Assembly (NCBI GenBank): GCA_009746045.1
Contig: RPFO01000175.1
Span: 250,001-310,000, forward strand
From: Mesostigma viride
Lineage: Eukaryota > Streptophyta > Mesostigmatophyceae > Mesostigmatales > Mesostigmataceae
DNA: 60,000 bases
Reading direction: 5' to 3'
Both the position numbers and the translations under genes were made by a program. Each line of letters starts with the position of its first letter. The stretch's first letter is position 1. The notes under the pieces were generated by a model. That model searched no databases, was not told the DNA's origin, and saw nothing but the letters and a program-made list of their open reading frames with translations. Below, piece by piece: positions 10,952-21,861 of the stretch.

Positions 10952-11262
10952 CGCAAATTTTAGTAGGGCTGCACGCAAGCTACCTTTCAAAATTTTGCGC
11001 TAGTATGGAACGCATTTCATTCGTCGGGAGGAACGCTGCCCGCCAACTACCCCCGTTCAGAATGTTCCGCCGAAATTTACTTGAGATTTGGAAATCTGAA
11101 CGTGCGCGCAAATTTTAGTAGGGCTGCACGCAAGCTACCTTTCAAAATTTTGCGCAAGTATGGAAGGCAATTCATTCGTCCGGAGGAATGCTGCTCGTCA
11201 ACTGCCCCCGTTCAGAAAGTTGCGCCGAACTTTACTTGAGATTTGGAAATCTGAACGTGCGG
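10952..11262. repeat. 155-bp tandem duplication
   Basis: 10952-11106 is repeated as 11107-11262 with several substitutions. Each copy starts CGCAAATTTTAGTAGGG and ends with CTGAACGTGCG. It adjoins the 63-65 bp repeats in the same spacer of Gypsy-1. The remaining spacer (10545-10744 and 11263-11521) shows no gene. Confidence 0.85.
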
Positions 11263-11526
11263 TTGGAGTTTCGCGGGGAAACCCAAGTTCCCGAGTAATT
11301 CACCAATGACGCGCTTCGAACACTTGCCCGCTAAAACCTAAGCAGCTGCTCCGGCTGGCCACTTAAACGAAACGGGATGGGGCGCTGCCGGGAGCGGTTG
11401 GACCCATCGCGCCGCGCTCACCAACCCCTGAGTCGCCTGCAGAGGAACTGTTGTCATCTGCCACCGCAGGGGATGCATTTCCACCACCGGCGGTATCCGC
11501 ACCGAATAACTCGATGTCGCCCATGG

Positions 11527-12140
11527 AGTTGTGAGAGAGTTGCCCTGAATTCCGCCATGGTTCTTGCAGGAATGTTGCCTTTATTAAGAATAAGGAACAC
11601 AGACGTAAGTCACGTCACTTCCAAGACTGCACGCAGCACAGACGACAGGGTCGCAGTGCCAAGAGAACGTGCACGCAAGAACTAGCGTCCCGGTGCTACC
11701 AAGTCACACATATAGGTTGCTAGGGACGCGTCCAAGTATTCAGCTGCACTGTCACAGCTGAACTGTCAATCAATTGATTACACAGACTCTGGCACGCCTT
11801 TGGCGCGCAGATCTATCAATTGTCCATACGGCTAGTCCTGTGGAACTATCCGTACACTACTCAGCATCAATTGTCTCATAGGTCCTGGCGCGCTACAGCG
11901 CGCCTACCTATCAATTGACCATCAAGTCCTGTACAAGTCCTGTCAACGTCCTGCGGACTATCAAAGTGACACTTGTACATCCTGTGTCCGTACGCGCCCA
12001 CAGTGGCGCGCCGGGTACTGTCGGCACAGCCTAGGAGACGTCATAACTTTTACGTTCCTTAACCAAATGAGGCGTTCAAGGTGCCGCTGGAAAGAGCGTA
12101 ACAATCTCTATCCATCTAACGTAAATCCTTTACGTTAACT
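11527..12140 (-). repeat. Copia-A 3' LTR
   Basis: 614 bp, matching 30741-31354, and related to the solo LTR at 14576-15191. It is rich in short palindromes, including TAACGTAAA/TTTACGTTA at its start on the minus strand, GGCGCGCT/GCGCGCC, and CAATCAATTGATTG-like sites. Its other edge carries the duplication CATGG. Confidence 0.9.
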
Positions 12141-13107
12141 CCAATCCCTTCTTTTCTTTAGGGATCACATCCCCTGCCAGGGACCCTTGAAGTAGCTTGA
12201 AATGTCCTTCACCCCAGCTTGAAGCTTGAACAGATGTCTTTAATGGCCAGATGTCTTTAATGGCCATTGCCATTCCCCCAGCCTTTTCTTTTAAGGAACT
12301 GGAAAAGAAACAGATCTGCCACAGGGAAAACCATTCCATGAGAAATGGATAAAAACCTATGGAAGTGGCATTACAAAGTACCACCAGATATTAGGAACAC
12401 ACAAAATTAAATACATACAGGTTAATTCTATGAGGTCTTCTCCAGGAATTAATCCCATCACCTCGGTAGAGCCTCCAGTACAATGACCTTCTGGCGGTGA
12501 GTTACATTAATCCCAGATACTAATCCCATAAAACCCAGTACATATTCAATATAAGTACAATAAATCCATGACAATTAAAATACCACTTGACAAAGTAAGG
12601 CGTATTACAATAGTTTGCCTGTCATTCTCTCAACAGGGGTCTATTGGCGCCCGTCTTACGGCGCCCGTCTACTTGCCAGATGGTAAACTGCCACAGCAAA
12701 CAAATGACAAAATGAAACACATAGGCAACAATTAAATCCTGCCCTGGGGAACTAGGGAAGTCTGAACAGGCAAACACCTGAACAGGCCAGCTTGTAGAAA
12801 CATAATACCAGGGAATCGAACCCCGCCCTATAAACCCCAGTATGAAGGTTCCCAGACCATTGTGAGAAGTATGTACAAATATACATTTCTTTTAAAATAG
12901 AATACATGGTCTGTAATGGACCTGTCAACCTTGTGTAGTCAACAGCATGAACCCCAGCCAAAACCTGGCTGTATCCTGATTAAAATCAGAGTGAGTGTAC
13001 CATGGTCCATGAGCCTTAGTACAGACTAAGATACAGGTATTATGCCAGTCACAATGCTGACACTACCACACAATCTGCTCTCCCATGCCCTATAACCAGG
13101 CACCAGC
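12141..13107 (-). other. Copia-A 3' noncoding region
   Basis: 967 bp lie between the end of RNase H and the 3' LTR, with no convincing gene. On the minus strand it contains a tRNA T-arm-like hairpin (plus-strand 12809-12825), two GGGCGCC boxes (12646-12652, 12660-12666), the 8-base complement of the post-LTR sequence (12601-12608), and a purine-rich tract ending in TTGG against the LTR. The same kinds of parts occur in the Copia-B and Copia-C 3' regions. Confidence 0.65.
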
Positions 13108-14570
13108 TTAGACAGCTTGCTGAGATGGGTCCATCAGAGACTGAAGAACCTTGTATTGCACTGCTGCCTTCTGCACTAGCTTGGTCAAAGCATCAGCAGG
13201 ATTGTCAACCCCAGGGATATGCTCAATATTGGCCAAGGAGGACAATTCCTTAAGAAGGAGATAATCCAAGTCCCTACTTCTGGCCATCTGCCTGTGCACA
13301 AACTGCACCATCCCCATGGAGTCTGTTTTTAGAAGAGTGGTAACCTGAAGTGGCCAAGGAGTGTTAGAGGTCATCTGATGAAGCAACTCCTTCAGATAAA
13401 GGCTTGTGTGAATGCCTTCACAAATAGCCCTACATTCTGCCACATCACTGCTGACAGCCACCCGTTTGTGCAGGCGACTAAACCAGCTCACCAAACTCCC
13501 CAGGCCTTCTTGTCTGAGCACAAAGAGCCCTGCTGCCCTGCCCCTGACCTTGGAGACCTGCCTGCTGTCCATTGAGCTATCCACATACAGCTCCATGCAA
13601 ATGGGTTGTGATAAATCCACTGCAGACAACAGAATGCCAGATGAAGCCCTGACCTGATCAGCCACCTTGGCGGATCCTAGCTCCATCAGCATGTCATCAG
13701 GCAACCTGGCTATGACCATAAGGTCTGGCCTGGAAATGCCTGCCACCCAAGCAACCATGCCCCTCACCATGGGACACAGTGCCTGTGTGATGACTGGAGG
13801 AAGCTTGCTAATGAGGGTCTCTTGATAATCATTGCCCCCCACCAGCCGCATACGCCACTCCCCCCCTTCTTCACCAGTGTGGCCTCCATGCCCACAAACA
13901 GCAGAGGCTCATTCTCCACCTGCCATTGCTCCCTACCCAGAGGAAACTTGGACTTAATGATGGAGATCAGCTCCTTAAGCCACGACGTGGGAGCCAGCAG
14001 GTGCAGGTCGTCCCCGTGCAGCGAAGCATACACTGGTAGGCCTTCCCATTGCCCCAGAAACAGACAGGGGTCTACAGGAGAGACCTTCAAGTTGCAATGC
14101 TCCTTCAGGAAACGGTTGAGAGTCTCCCTCCAGATTATCGGACTTGACCTCAGGCCCTCCAGGCCCTTGAGGATTTTAAGGAACTCAGTGTGAATATCCC
14201 TTTTCCATACAGCAGGCACCATGACATAGAAAGGCGTCTTGCCCTCCCACTTTTCCTGTGCCACATCTGCATCTCCCTCCAGAAATGCCCTCTTGAAGTC
14301 TACCACCACTGAGCCATAGTCCAAGCCCTTGTTGAGAAGGCCTAGAAATACACACAGCAGCAGCCTCCAAGTGTCATGCAGCATGCCAGGGGTATACAAC
14401 TCCTCAGCAGTGCACTCACCAGTACCCTTGAACTCATTCAGCACCATGGCCTGACATGTGGTCATTGACCCCGTCCACCTCCTTCATCTTGATGACAAAC
14501 TTGAGCTTGAGTAGACGTCGTGCAGGAGGCAGGTCATTGACAGGTTCCACGCATTTCTTGGATATCCAAT
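13108..14570 (-). pseudogene. Copia-A reverse transcriptase and RNase H, frameshifted
   Basis: Minus-strand frames give a Copia-like reverse transcriptase and RNase H. RT motifs include EELYTPGMLHDT, VVDFKRAFLEGD, LRSSPIIW and the catalytic box HGDD (14007-14018) in place of the usual YVDD. RNase H shows LYVDSSMD, AECRAI, TDSMG and NPADALTK. Both align closely with the intact Copia-B polyprotein. The frame breaks near 14460 and again at 13860, where a run of seven G needs one more G to keep the frame. The solo LTR at 14576-15191 separates it from the protease-like domain. Confidence 0.85.
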
Positions 14571-14575
14571 CCTCC

Positions 14576-15191
14576 AGTTAACGTAAAGGATTTACGTTAG
14601 ATGGATAGAGATTGTTACGCTCTTTCCAACGGCACCTTGAACGCCTCATTTGGTTAAGGAACGTAAAAATTATGACGTTTCCTAGGCTGTGCCGACAGTA
14701 CCCGGCGCGCCACTGTGGGCGCGTACGGACACAGGATGTACAAGTGTCACTTTGATAGTCCGCAGGACGTTGACAGGACTTGTACAGGACTTGATGGTCA
14801 ATTGATAGGTAGGCGCGCTGTAGCGCGCCAGGACCTATGAGACAATTGATGCTGAGTAGTGTACGGATAGGTCCACAGGACTAGCCGTATGGACAATTGA
14901 TAGATCTGCGCGCCAAAGGCGTGCCAGAGTCTGTGTAATCAATTGATTGACAGTTCAGCTGTGACAGTGCAGCTGAATACTTGGACGCGTCCCTAGCAAC
15001 CTATATGTGTGACTTGGTAGCTCTAGGACGCTAGTTCTTGCGTGCACGTTCTCTTGGCACTGCGACCCTGTCGTCGGTGCTGCGTGCAGTCTTGGAAGTG
15101 ACGTGACTTACGTCTGTGTTCCCTGTTATTAATAAAGGCAACTTCCTGCAAGAACCATGGCGGAATTCGTGGCATTCACTCTCATACAACT
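14576..15191 (+). repeat. Solo LTR of the Copia-A family
   Basis: 616 bp, related to the Copia-A LTRs but in the opposite orientation and visibly more diverged. It has AGTT...AACT ends and a perfect 5-bp duplication, CCTCC, at 14571-14575 and 15192-15196. No internal sequence remains, so it is the product of LTR-LTR recombination. It interrupts the Copia-A polyprotein after the protease-like domain. Confidence 0.9.
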
Positions 15192-15196
15192 CCTCC

Positions 15197-15980
15197 CCAG
15201 ATTTAATCAGACCCAGTGTGACCTGGGGACACATAATGGGAGAGGACATGAGCTTCACCAGGCCTTGGTAGTTGATAGGGCTGTGTCCAGCAAGTGAGTG
15301 AGGACCAATGCCCAAACTGCTTGGATGACTAGCAGCTGGCAATATGAGGTCATCAACCAAGGGCTCCTGCCCCTGGCACACTTGCACACGCTTAACCGTC
15401 CTGGTTACTGCACGTGATAGGTGAGTGGTCCTGAAATTTATCAGTGGGACCTGACCAGCCCCTTCCTTAGTCAGGAGAGAGGACGTGATCACTACCCCAT
15501 CCTGGCATAGGAAATTCTGCCCCAGAAGAGCAGGTCCCTGATAGCCCTCCAAGACACAAAATGCAGTGTCCTGTCCAAGGATAGGAATAGATACCTCACC
15601 CAGTACCTTCACGTGTACCCCGCCACTGAAGTCAGACACAAACTGATAGCTGGGTTCAGTCATGCTGTACCCTGCTGCAGCCCTGGTCCCAATGATGGAA
15701 ACCTGAGAATTAGTGTCTACCTCTAAGGCAGTGTCCAGCCCCAGATTGCCATGCCACCTGAGCTTGGCTACCTTGGGCTGCTTCTTGGCTCTTTGGAGAG
15801 CCCCAATTAATCCAGCCAAACTTGTCCCCCTGGGCTTGGTTAAAGCCTTGGGCTTGACAGTTGACTCCCCAGCTGTTGACCTTGCAGCCTGTTCAACAGG
15901 TACCTCTGCAATTAACCTGGCCAGGGCTGACAGATTCCCCTGCAACAGATGTGGTCGTTGCGTCAGTGATGTCACCTGGG
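15197..15980 (-). pseudogene. Copia-A retropepsin-like domain
   Basis: The minus-strand frame carries a retropepsin-like sequence: VDTNSQVSII (DTNS at 15706-15717) where DTGA is expected, then FSGGVHVKVLGEVSIPILG, VLEGYQGPALLGQNFL and a following strand. It aligns with the same region of Copia-B and Copia-C. It follows integrase and precedes RT, whereas canonical Copia elements have protease before integrase. The frame is broken from integrase in 15895-16029, and its downstream end is cut by the solo LTR. Whether it cleaves is unclear, because the Gly of the active-site triad is Asn. Confidence 0.7.
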
Positions 15981-17146
15981 ACCTGAAAATCCTGCAGATC
16001 CTGTGAGCCTTGTGCCTGACTGCCCTCATTCATCAGGTTAGGCTTGACATATGACCAACTCAGCCGGTGTACATGCTTTGGTTCGTCCTCCATGCTGACC
16101 AAGCATGCGTGGCTAGCTTCATCAACCTGAGTAACCACCCCAGGACTCCAGCTACCACGTTTGCCATAAAGGCTAGGTTCCTTCCAAGCTAGGACCTTCT
16201 GACCCACTTGTGGCTCCAGCATCTTCCAACCCCGGTCCTTCTCCCTCAGCTTGGCAAAGGTGACATGTGCAGCTTGTTTCCAGCCCTCCAGCACATGTGG
16301 TGGGCACAGGCCATGATATAGACCCATTGGGCTGACAGCAACTCCATCATAGTAGAAATTGACCCTGCTGTTCAGCTGCTGCTCCACGTTCCTCAGCCAT
16401 GCACTCCTGACAAGTGCAGGTGCAGACAAGGGTACCTAGTCTTCAGAGATGATCAATTTCTTGACCTCCTGGATTGCCCTCTCTATAGCACCCTGCTGCC
16501 CATGAGCCTCCCTAGGTGTAACCAGCAACTCAGGAAGGGTGGGATCACCCTTGAGATGCTGAAACTGCATGTCCACCTGGATCCTTGTGGTAGGAAACTT
16601 GGCTCTTACATTCTGCAGGGCAGCCAGCAAGTACCTGTTCTTCATAGAAGGTAAATGCTCCAGCACCTTGTATTTTGTGTACCTGTCCACGCACACCAAC
16701 AGTTGCATGCCCCTGATGTGTTGGATATCACACTGCAGATCACCAATGCTCTGAGGTAGAGCTTTGGCATGTGATTTCCTGGGCTTGTTGGAGGACAACT
16801 GGCACTTACACCGTGAGGCAGCTTGCTGACACGCCTTGAGAAGGGGTGCCCTGCCCATACGGAAGGCAAAGTTGTTTGACAGAGAAGTGGCATGCCCAAA
16901 CATGTTGTGGATTCGGGCACCCAACTCCTGGTACACAGAGGAAGCAGTCCCTGGCACAGTCAGGACTGTGCTGTCAGGTTGTCCAGCATCACCATGCTGA
17001 CTTCCATCCTGTTCTGACTCAGAGCCTGAGTCACCCTGCTCATGCCCAACACCTGGACCGCCAGCAGGGACCACATGCATACCACCAGAGGCCTTCACAC
17101 CCCTCTGTGGTTGTACATTGGTTTCTCTCAAAATGAGAGGTCCACC
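15893..17146 (-). pseudogene. Copia-A integrase with in-frame stop
   Basis: The minus strand encodes a disordered linker, a pre-integrase zinc region (HNMFGHATSL...CQQAASRCKC), a core with GDLQCDIQHI, IQVDMQF and GQQGAIERA as the likely D, D and E motifs, and a C-terminal chromo-like domain (KVLAWKEPSLYGKRGSW...HVHRLSW). A TAG at 16436-16438 interrupts an otherwise continuous frame between the core and the C-terminal domain. The upstream end continues across Copia-B at 28494. The core is more diverged than typical Copia integrases (DMQF for DNGGEF). Confidence 0.75.
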
Positions 17147-17800
17147 AGTTAGCATATTGGGGCACCAATGTGCTAGATGGATGCAGGTTGAGGAGACCTT
17201 TCCAACGCCGTGTCAACCGCCTAGAACAGACAAGGGACGAGAAAGTTATCAAGTCCCGAAGTACTGCCGACCGGTGGGCGAGGGCGGTGCACACTCAGGG
17301 CATAGTGGACAGGACACGTGGCAGGCCGTGCCTGCACAGGCTTAGCCTGGACTCTCACGTGACTGGGACACAGTGTACTGAGGGCTCAACGGTACTGTGG
17401 CTAGTAGAAGCCAGTAACCAGCCAGCAGGTCTGCAAGGATGTAAGTCCTTGCAGGACTGTGGCAGGTCCTGTGCTGTCCTAGACACAGGATAGCCAGAGA
17501 TTCCTGTATGCTGCCTGCAACGAGGATGCAAGGCAGCGATACGAGGCTCTGGCAATGTAGCGTTGCCCAGCGTTGCTCATGACCGAGGAACAAGGATGGA
17601 ACGAGGTTGCATATAGCTCGAGGCTCAACGAGGCAACGAGCGTCTTCACACACGAACCTTGGTCGTCACGACGAGTGGCGAGCCTATCGAGGGTCGTAGG
17701 CCTGGTGTGAGGATAAAGGTTGCTAGCCAGCAGCCTAGGGTCATTCCAGCCGGCAAGGACCAGGAGCTCACAAGCTCTGCTGACGAGTTGCTGCGCAAAT
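17147..17800 (+). repeat. Copia-B 5' LTR
   Basis: It starts AGTTAGCATATTGG with a hairpin (TAGCAxATTGG/CCAATxTGCTA) and ends GCGCAAAT. It is distantly similar to the Copia-A LTR near this end (shared TAGATGGAT, CTTTCCAACG), so the two families are related. The duplication CCACC precedes it. Confidence 0.9.
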
Positions 17801-17823
17801 CGTACTATTGCTTCCACGCTTTC

Positions 17824-18958
17824 ATGTCTGGTTCATCGTCAAGCAGCCACGGTGCTGGTGAGGCGAACGAGCAGAGAGACGCGCAAGCGTTTTTCCCCTA
17901 CCGTAACCAAGCAAACGCTCCAACATTCGTGCAAGCGGCCTACGTAGCGAGGCACTTGGCAGAAGAGGGGTGGGTGGCGGTGAGTGGGGGAGGCAACAGG
18001 CCAGCGGCGGCGGACCCGATTATTCAACGGGCTCGCGTCGTGATTTCTCCAGGTGAGACGGGGCGAGTGGCGGTGGAAGAGTTGGTGCGCTACGGGACGC
18101 GCTAGCTGAAACTGCTAATCGTGTGGAGGTCGCTTATCAGGGCGCCCATATCACGCTTGCCGGTCTCGACCTTGCCAGGGAGGCGCTTAGCCAGATTGTG
18201 GCAACAGCGCTCGGCAGCACCCGACTGTTTAACCACTGGGTGGCGACAGCAGTGCTAGGAGAGGGGGTACCAGACGCCGACATCATCCGGAACGCGCGTG
18301 CTCGGGAGACGGTAAATCCTTGGAGCACGGCAGAGGTATTTGCCCAAACCATTGAGAATCTTGTTGCTGTCCTTTTGCAAGAGTCGAGAGGGTACGCAGA
18401 CAGGTTTATATTACCACGCAGCCTTTCGGGGTCTACTCAAGGCTTGATACACCGAGGCCGGAAACCACCACTGCGTGGGGTCCGGAGGTGGAGATTGTCG
18501 CAGGGGTCGAGAAGACGCCTGAAGACGTCCATTTTGAGTGGACTGACAAGCCAGAGGGCTCCGTCAAGCGCTCAGCCCAGCAGATAAACGAGGGCGACGG
18601 CACTACCGAGACCTACGAGGCAAGGCAGAGAGCTGATCTGCATATACCTCGTGAGGCGACTCACGAGTACGACCGTTACGGCCGAGGCGAGCAGAACGAG
18701 CTGGTCGGCGGCGGTAAGCGGTGGTTGCGCAATCTTGCTTGGCATCGCAACCCAGGCGAGACACAACATCCAGTCGAACGCAAGGAAGACGGGCGACCTG
18801 TGACCTGCGTGCTGGGAGAGTTTAACCCAGACCTCCAGATTGTCGCAGAGGCAGCAGCAGCCACAACGGTTGCTGAGGGTGTTGAGCAGCGTCCAGACCG
18901 TGAGGAGGGGCAGGCGAGTGCAAGCCAGGAGGCGGCCTCGTCTGGAGTAAGTGCGTGA
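17824..18958 (+). pseudogene. Copia-B ORF0, decayed
   Basis: The ATG at 17824 lies 23 bases after the LTR, the same distance as in Copia-A ORF0. The first frame (17824-18105) is Ala/Gly-rich. A shift near 18100 leads to the helical part (LAETANRVEVAYQGAHITLA, FNHWVATAVLG, TIENLVAVLLQES), and another leads to PEVEIVAGVEKTPEDVHFEW and a longer acidic tail than in Copia-A. These segments align in order with Copia-A ORF0 (NLQNWASTRTGG, VLINLVAFLAAL, HTPDMEDPEFTYQY). The function is unknown. At least two frame changes make it non-functional as it stands. Confidence 0.6.
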
Positions 18959-19824
18959 GCCTGAGTGGGTTCCAGCGGCCATATCTGCGTGTGTTTCTGT
19001 GTATTCTATAATGCTTCGTAACACGCGCGGGGCGGCAGCGGGAGCGGGGCGGGAGCGGGGGATGGCGGGGGTGAGGCAAGGGCAGACACGGGAGCCCCGC
19101 CAACGTCGTGCCAGAGGGACAGGCAATCCCAACGGCAGAGGGCGTCAATGGCAGGAGGGCGTCCAACCGGAAGAGGAAAGAGGTGGCACAAGGGGAGGAG
19201 CGTGCAGGGTGGCCAACCGACGGCGTGGTGCTGACGGGGGAGGGCCAGAATGATGCTGAACGGCAAGCACCTGGTAAGAGACCATGTGTGCCTCCGTCTG
19301 GTGTTCCTGCAGCTCATGTTCCTGCGCCATTAGCACCAGTAGGAGCTGCTGTCATTGGCAGTGACCCTCGTGCTTTGCCTGGGACTAGACCTCATATGAG
19401 TGCTGTGGCTGTGATGAATGGCCAGAAGCCTCTCAAGCCTCCTGTGGGACAGGAAGAGCTAGACAAGTGGTTGGAGGATATGGAGCTAGTTTCATGCTCT
19501 GTAGATCCCACTGTCAACCTTGTGCAGGTATTCCACACATCCACGACTAATAGGGATTCAAGTGAGAGGGTAAGGGACAAGGCTAGGCAGGCTGTCAAGG
19601 ACAAGCTCACTTGGTCTCAGTTCCTAGAGGGCCTACGTCAGGAGTTTTCTGATAAGGTACTCGACCTCACTAATCACTATAAGCTCAGCTATGATACCTT
19701 TGAGATCAAGGGCACAATAGCTGAGGAGCTGCAGCGGCTCACACGCATCAGGGAGAAGGGGGCCAAGCATGGCTTCAATCTGACTGATAGAGCAGTAGCA
19801 GATTACTTCACTAGGAAGAGGGGG

Positions 19825-20125
19825 TTGAGAAATTTCTCACTTTTTTCTCAGTTTTTCTCAATTTGGGCGTTTTTCTGAGAATTTTCTCAGCAAATTGAGA
19901 AGAACTGAGAAAAATCTCAGTTTTTCTCAGGACGATTGAGAAGAACTGAGAAAATTCTCAGATTGGTCTCAGTTTTTGAGAAAATTTTCACGAAACCTGA
20001 GAAATGGCCTGAGAAGTGCTGAGAAGAATTGAGAATCATTCTCAATTTTCTCAAACAAGTCCAACGCCGCAACTGAGAAAACCTCAAGAACTGAGAAAGC
20101 AGAAAAAACCACAAGGACTGAGAAC
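19825..20125. repeat. Left subterminal array of TTCTCAG/CTGAGAA motifs
   Basis: More than 20 copies of TTCTCA or TGAGAA in both orientations, often as TTGAGAAGAACTGAGAAAA. The density stops abruptly after 20125. These are candidate transposase-binding sites. Confidence 0.85.
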
Positions 20126-20133
20126 GAGGAGAT

Positions 20134-20520
20134 TCACACACTTGATACAAACGCATCACATTGCAAGCGGTGAGCATGGTAGAGATGGAATGTGAAAAAT
20201 ATAGGGTTATCATACAATATAGCCAATGTACCATCCAAGCCACGAGCCACGAGGTAGCCATGGCTGACAGCGGAGCTCATAACTTTCACGTTCGGGCACC
20301 CAATTCGGCTGTGAATATCACAATCACTTCGTCTTTCTAAGACGCACACGCTGATATACTTTTCCGAAGCTATTGCGCAATATATGACGAGCAAACGCTC
20401 CTCGACGCAACGCAGCCTGGCGGCTGCGCTAAGCCCTGACAGTACGTCTGCAGCTCCGGCTGCAGCCTCGCCCTCAGGTCCGGAAAGAAGTGGCGACACT
20501 AGTCGCGCACTGGTGGTCGC
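20134..20520 (-). other. Possible captured gene fragment, shared with the right flank
   Basis: 20387-20480 resembles 54368-54480 in the right flank at DNA level, and on the minus strand at protein level (LSGLSAAARLRCVEERLLV against FSGLSVAGRQAALRIEERLLV). The frame runs on to 20134 with a protein-like stretch (VSHGYLVARGLDGTLAILYD). I do not recognise the source gene. Confidence 0.4.
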
Positions 20521-20950
20521 CCAGATCCCTCATTTGATGCCCAGCACGTTGAACGCGTTGTGTCGGCACAGCGACCCCCCCTGCATTCAAACAAAGGCAC
20601 ACCGATAACCAAGAAAAGCGTATGCAAATGTGTAGCCTTGTTCCTTGAAATTATGGCTGGCTTACGCAAAGAGCGACTGTAAGATGACCTGTACAGTGGG
20701 GCCGGAAACAGCTTGCTTGATCAGGGCGTGTTTTTCGAGCTTCACTGGCCGGGAGTGTCTAGTGGTGAGAACCATTGCTGCGATCGCTTTCCCACCATTT
20801 ACGAGGAAATACCCGCAAATGAAAAACCACTGAAACGGTCTAGCTAGTCAGTCATTACATTAGCCATATGCCATGCATGTTTCCAAACGTCCAAGAACGC
20901 ACACGGTGCAAATGCAAAAATCCGGAGGACACGACTTCATTGCTTCATTG

Positions 20951-21060
20951 TCGTCAGAAAGCAACAAACGTGAAAACGCTAGCTGCCCAAATCTGAGATT
21001 CCGCGGAGCACAGAAAGTAAGAAAGCCTAGAAGCTACCAGCAAGGAATCGAACATAGGAC
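20951..21060 (-). repeat. Inverted partial monomer of the 246-bp repeat
   Basis: The reverse complement of this stretch matches about 110 bp of the 246-bp unit found at 21862-22830, with about ten differences. It stands alone about 0.8 kb from the array. Confidence 0.8.
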
Positions 21061-21107
21061 TTCATTGCTTCATATTTGTATGCACAAGAATAAATAAGTG
21101 ACATGCA

Positions 21108-21419
21108 TTAAGGGCCCGCCAGCATAAAGGGCCTGCAGTCTGATGCGGGCCCAACGGCAGCACCGCCATAGCAGAGCTCAAAGGGGTCGTGGTGCGCATG
21201 AAACGTATGTATTTGTCGGTAGGTGCCGTTGGGGTCAAATTGGGTGCCGCCAAAATCGGGCCGACGCGTCAATAGACTGAGGCCGTCGATGAGTGCCATC
21301 ATGCGGCTTGGGTCATTTCTGTTGGAGAACTTCAGGTAAGTTAACTTAATGCAAACCACTGGTCGCCCGCGTCGGGAACCGGCCCAACGGCTCTTCCGCA
21401 ACAGAAAATTACGCGGCAT
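21108..21419 (-). other. Protein-like fragment inside the CACTA element
   Basis: A 103-residue minus-strand frame with balanced composition, including SRMMALIDGLSLLTRRPDFG and HTFHAHHDPFELCYGGAAVG. It looks more like a piece of a cellular protein than random translation. I cannot name a family. It could be a captured exon or a remnant of the element's own gene. Confidence 0.3.
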
Positions 21420-21861
21420 ACTGCAGAAGTCGTCGGATCGTTACATTTCGACGGTCAAAAATTCAAGATGAGGCTTGCGTTCAATTTGCCGCAGTTTGCC
21501 GCCCAGAGAAAGTAGTCGTTGGACTCGTTCCCCACGAGAAACACAATCAAGCAAGCTGTTTCCGGCCCCACCGTCTAGGTCATCTCGTCGCTCTACACGT
21601 CAGCCAGCCATAATTTCAATGCACAAGGCTACACATTTCCATCTCCATTCATATTCATAATCCTGCACGACTCGAAAACGCGGACAAGATAACGGCAGGC
21701 TCGAGCTACCATGGTCCGGATTCTCCCGATTTCTGGCCTGCGCTGGTTGTCTCCTTGATATTGGCGACTCCCTCCGGTAAGAGGTTTTTCGCAGTTTGGC
21801 TGTTTCGAAACGTTAATTAAGTGAGATGCCTTCGGATCTGGAGACTCACACAGCCGCGAAA

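Noticed and set aside
14576-15191. Helitron or MITE, because of the terminal hairpin and palindromes
   Set aside because: The same sequence flanks Copia-A as a pair of LTRs, and this copy has a 5-bp duplication, so it is a solo LTR.
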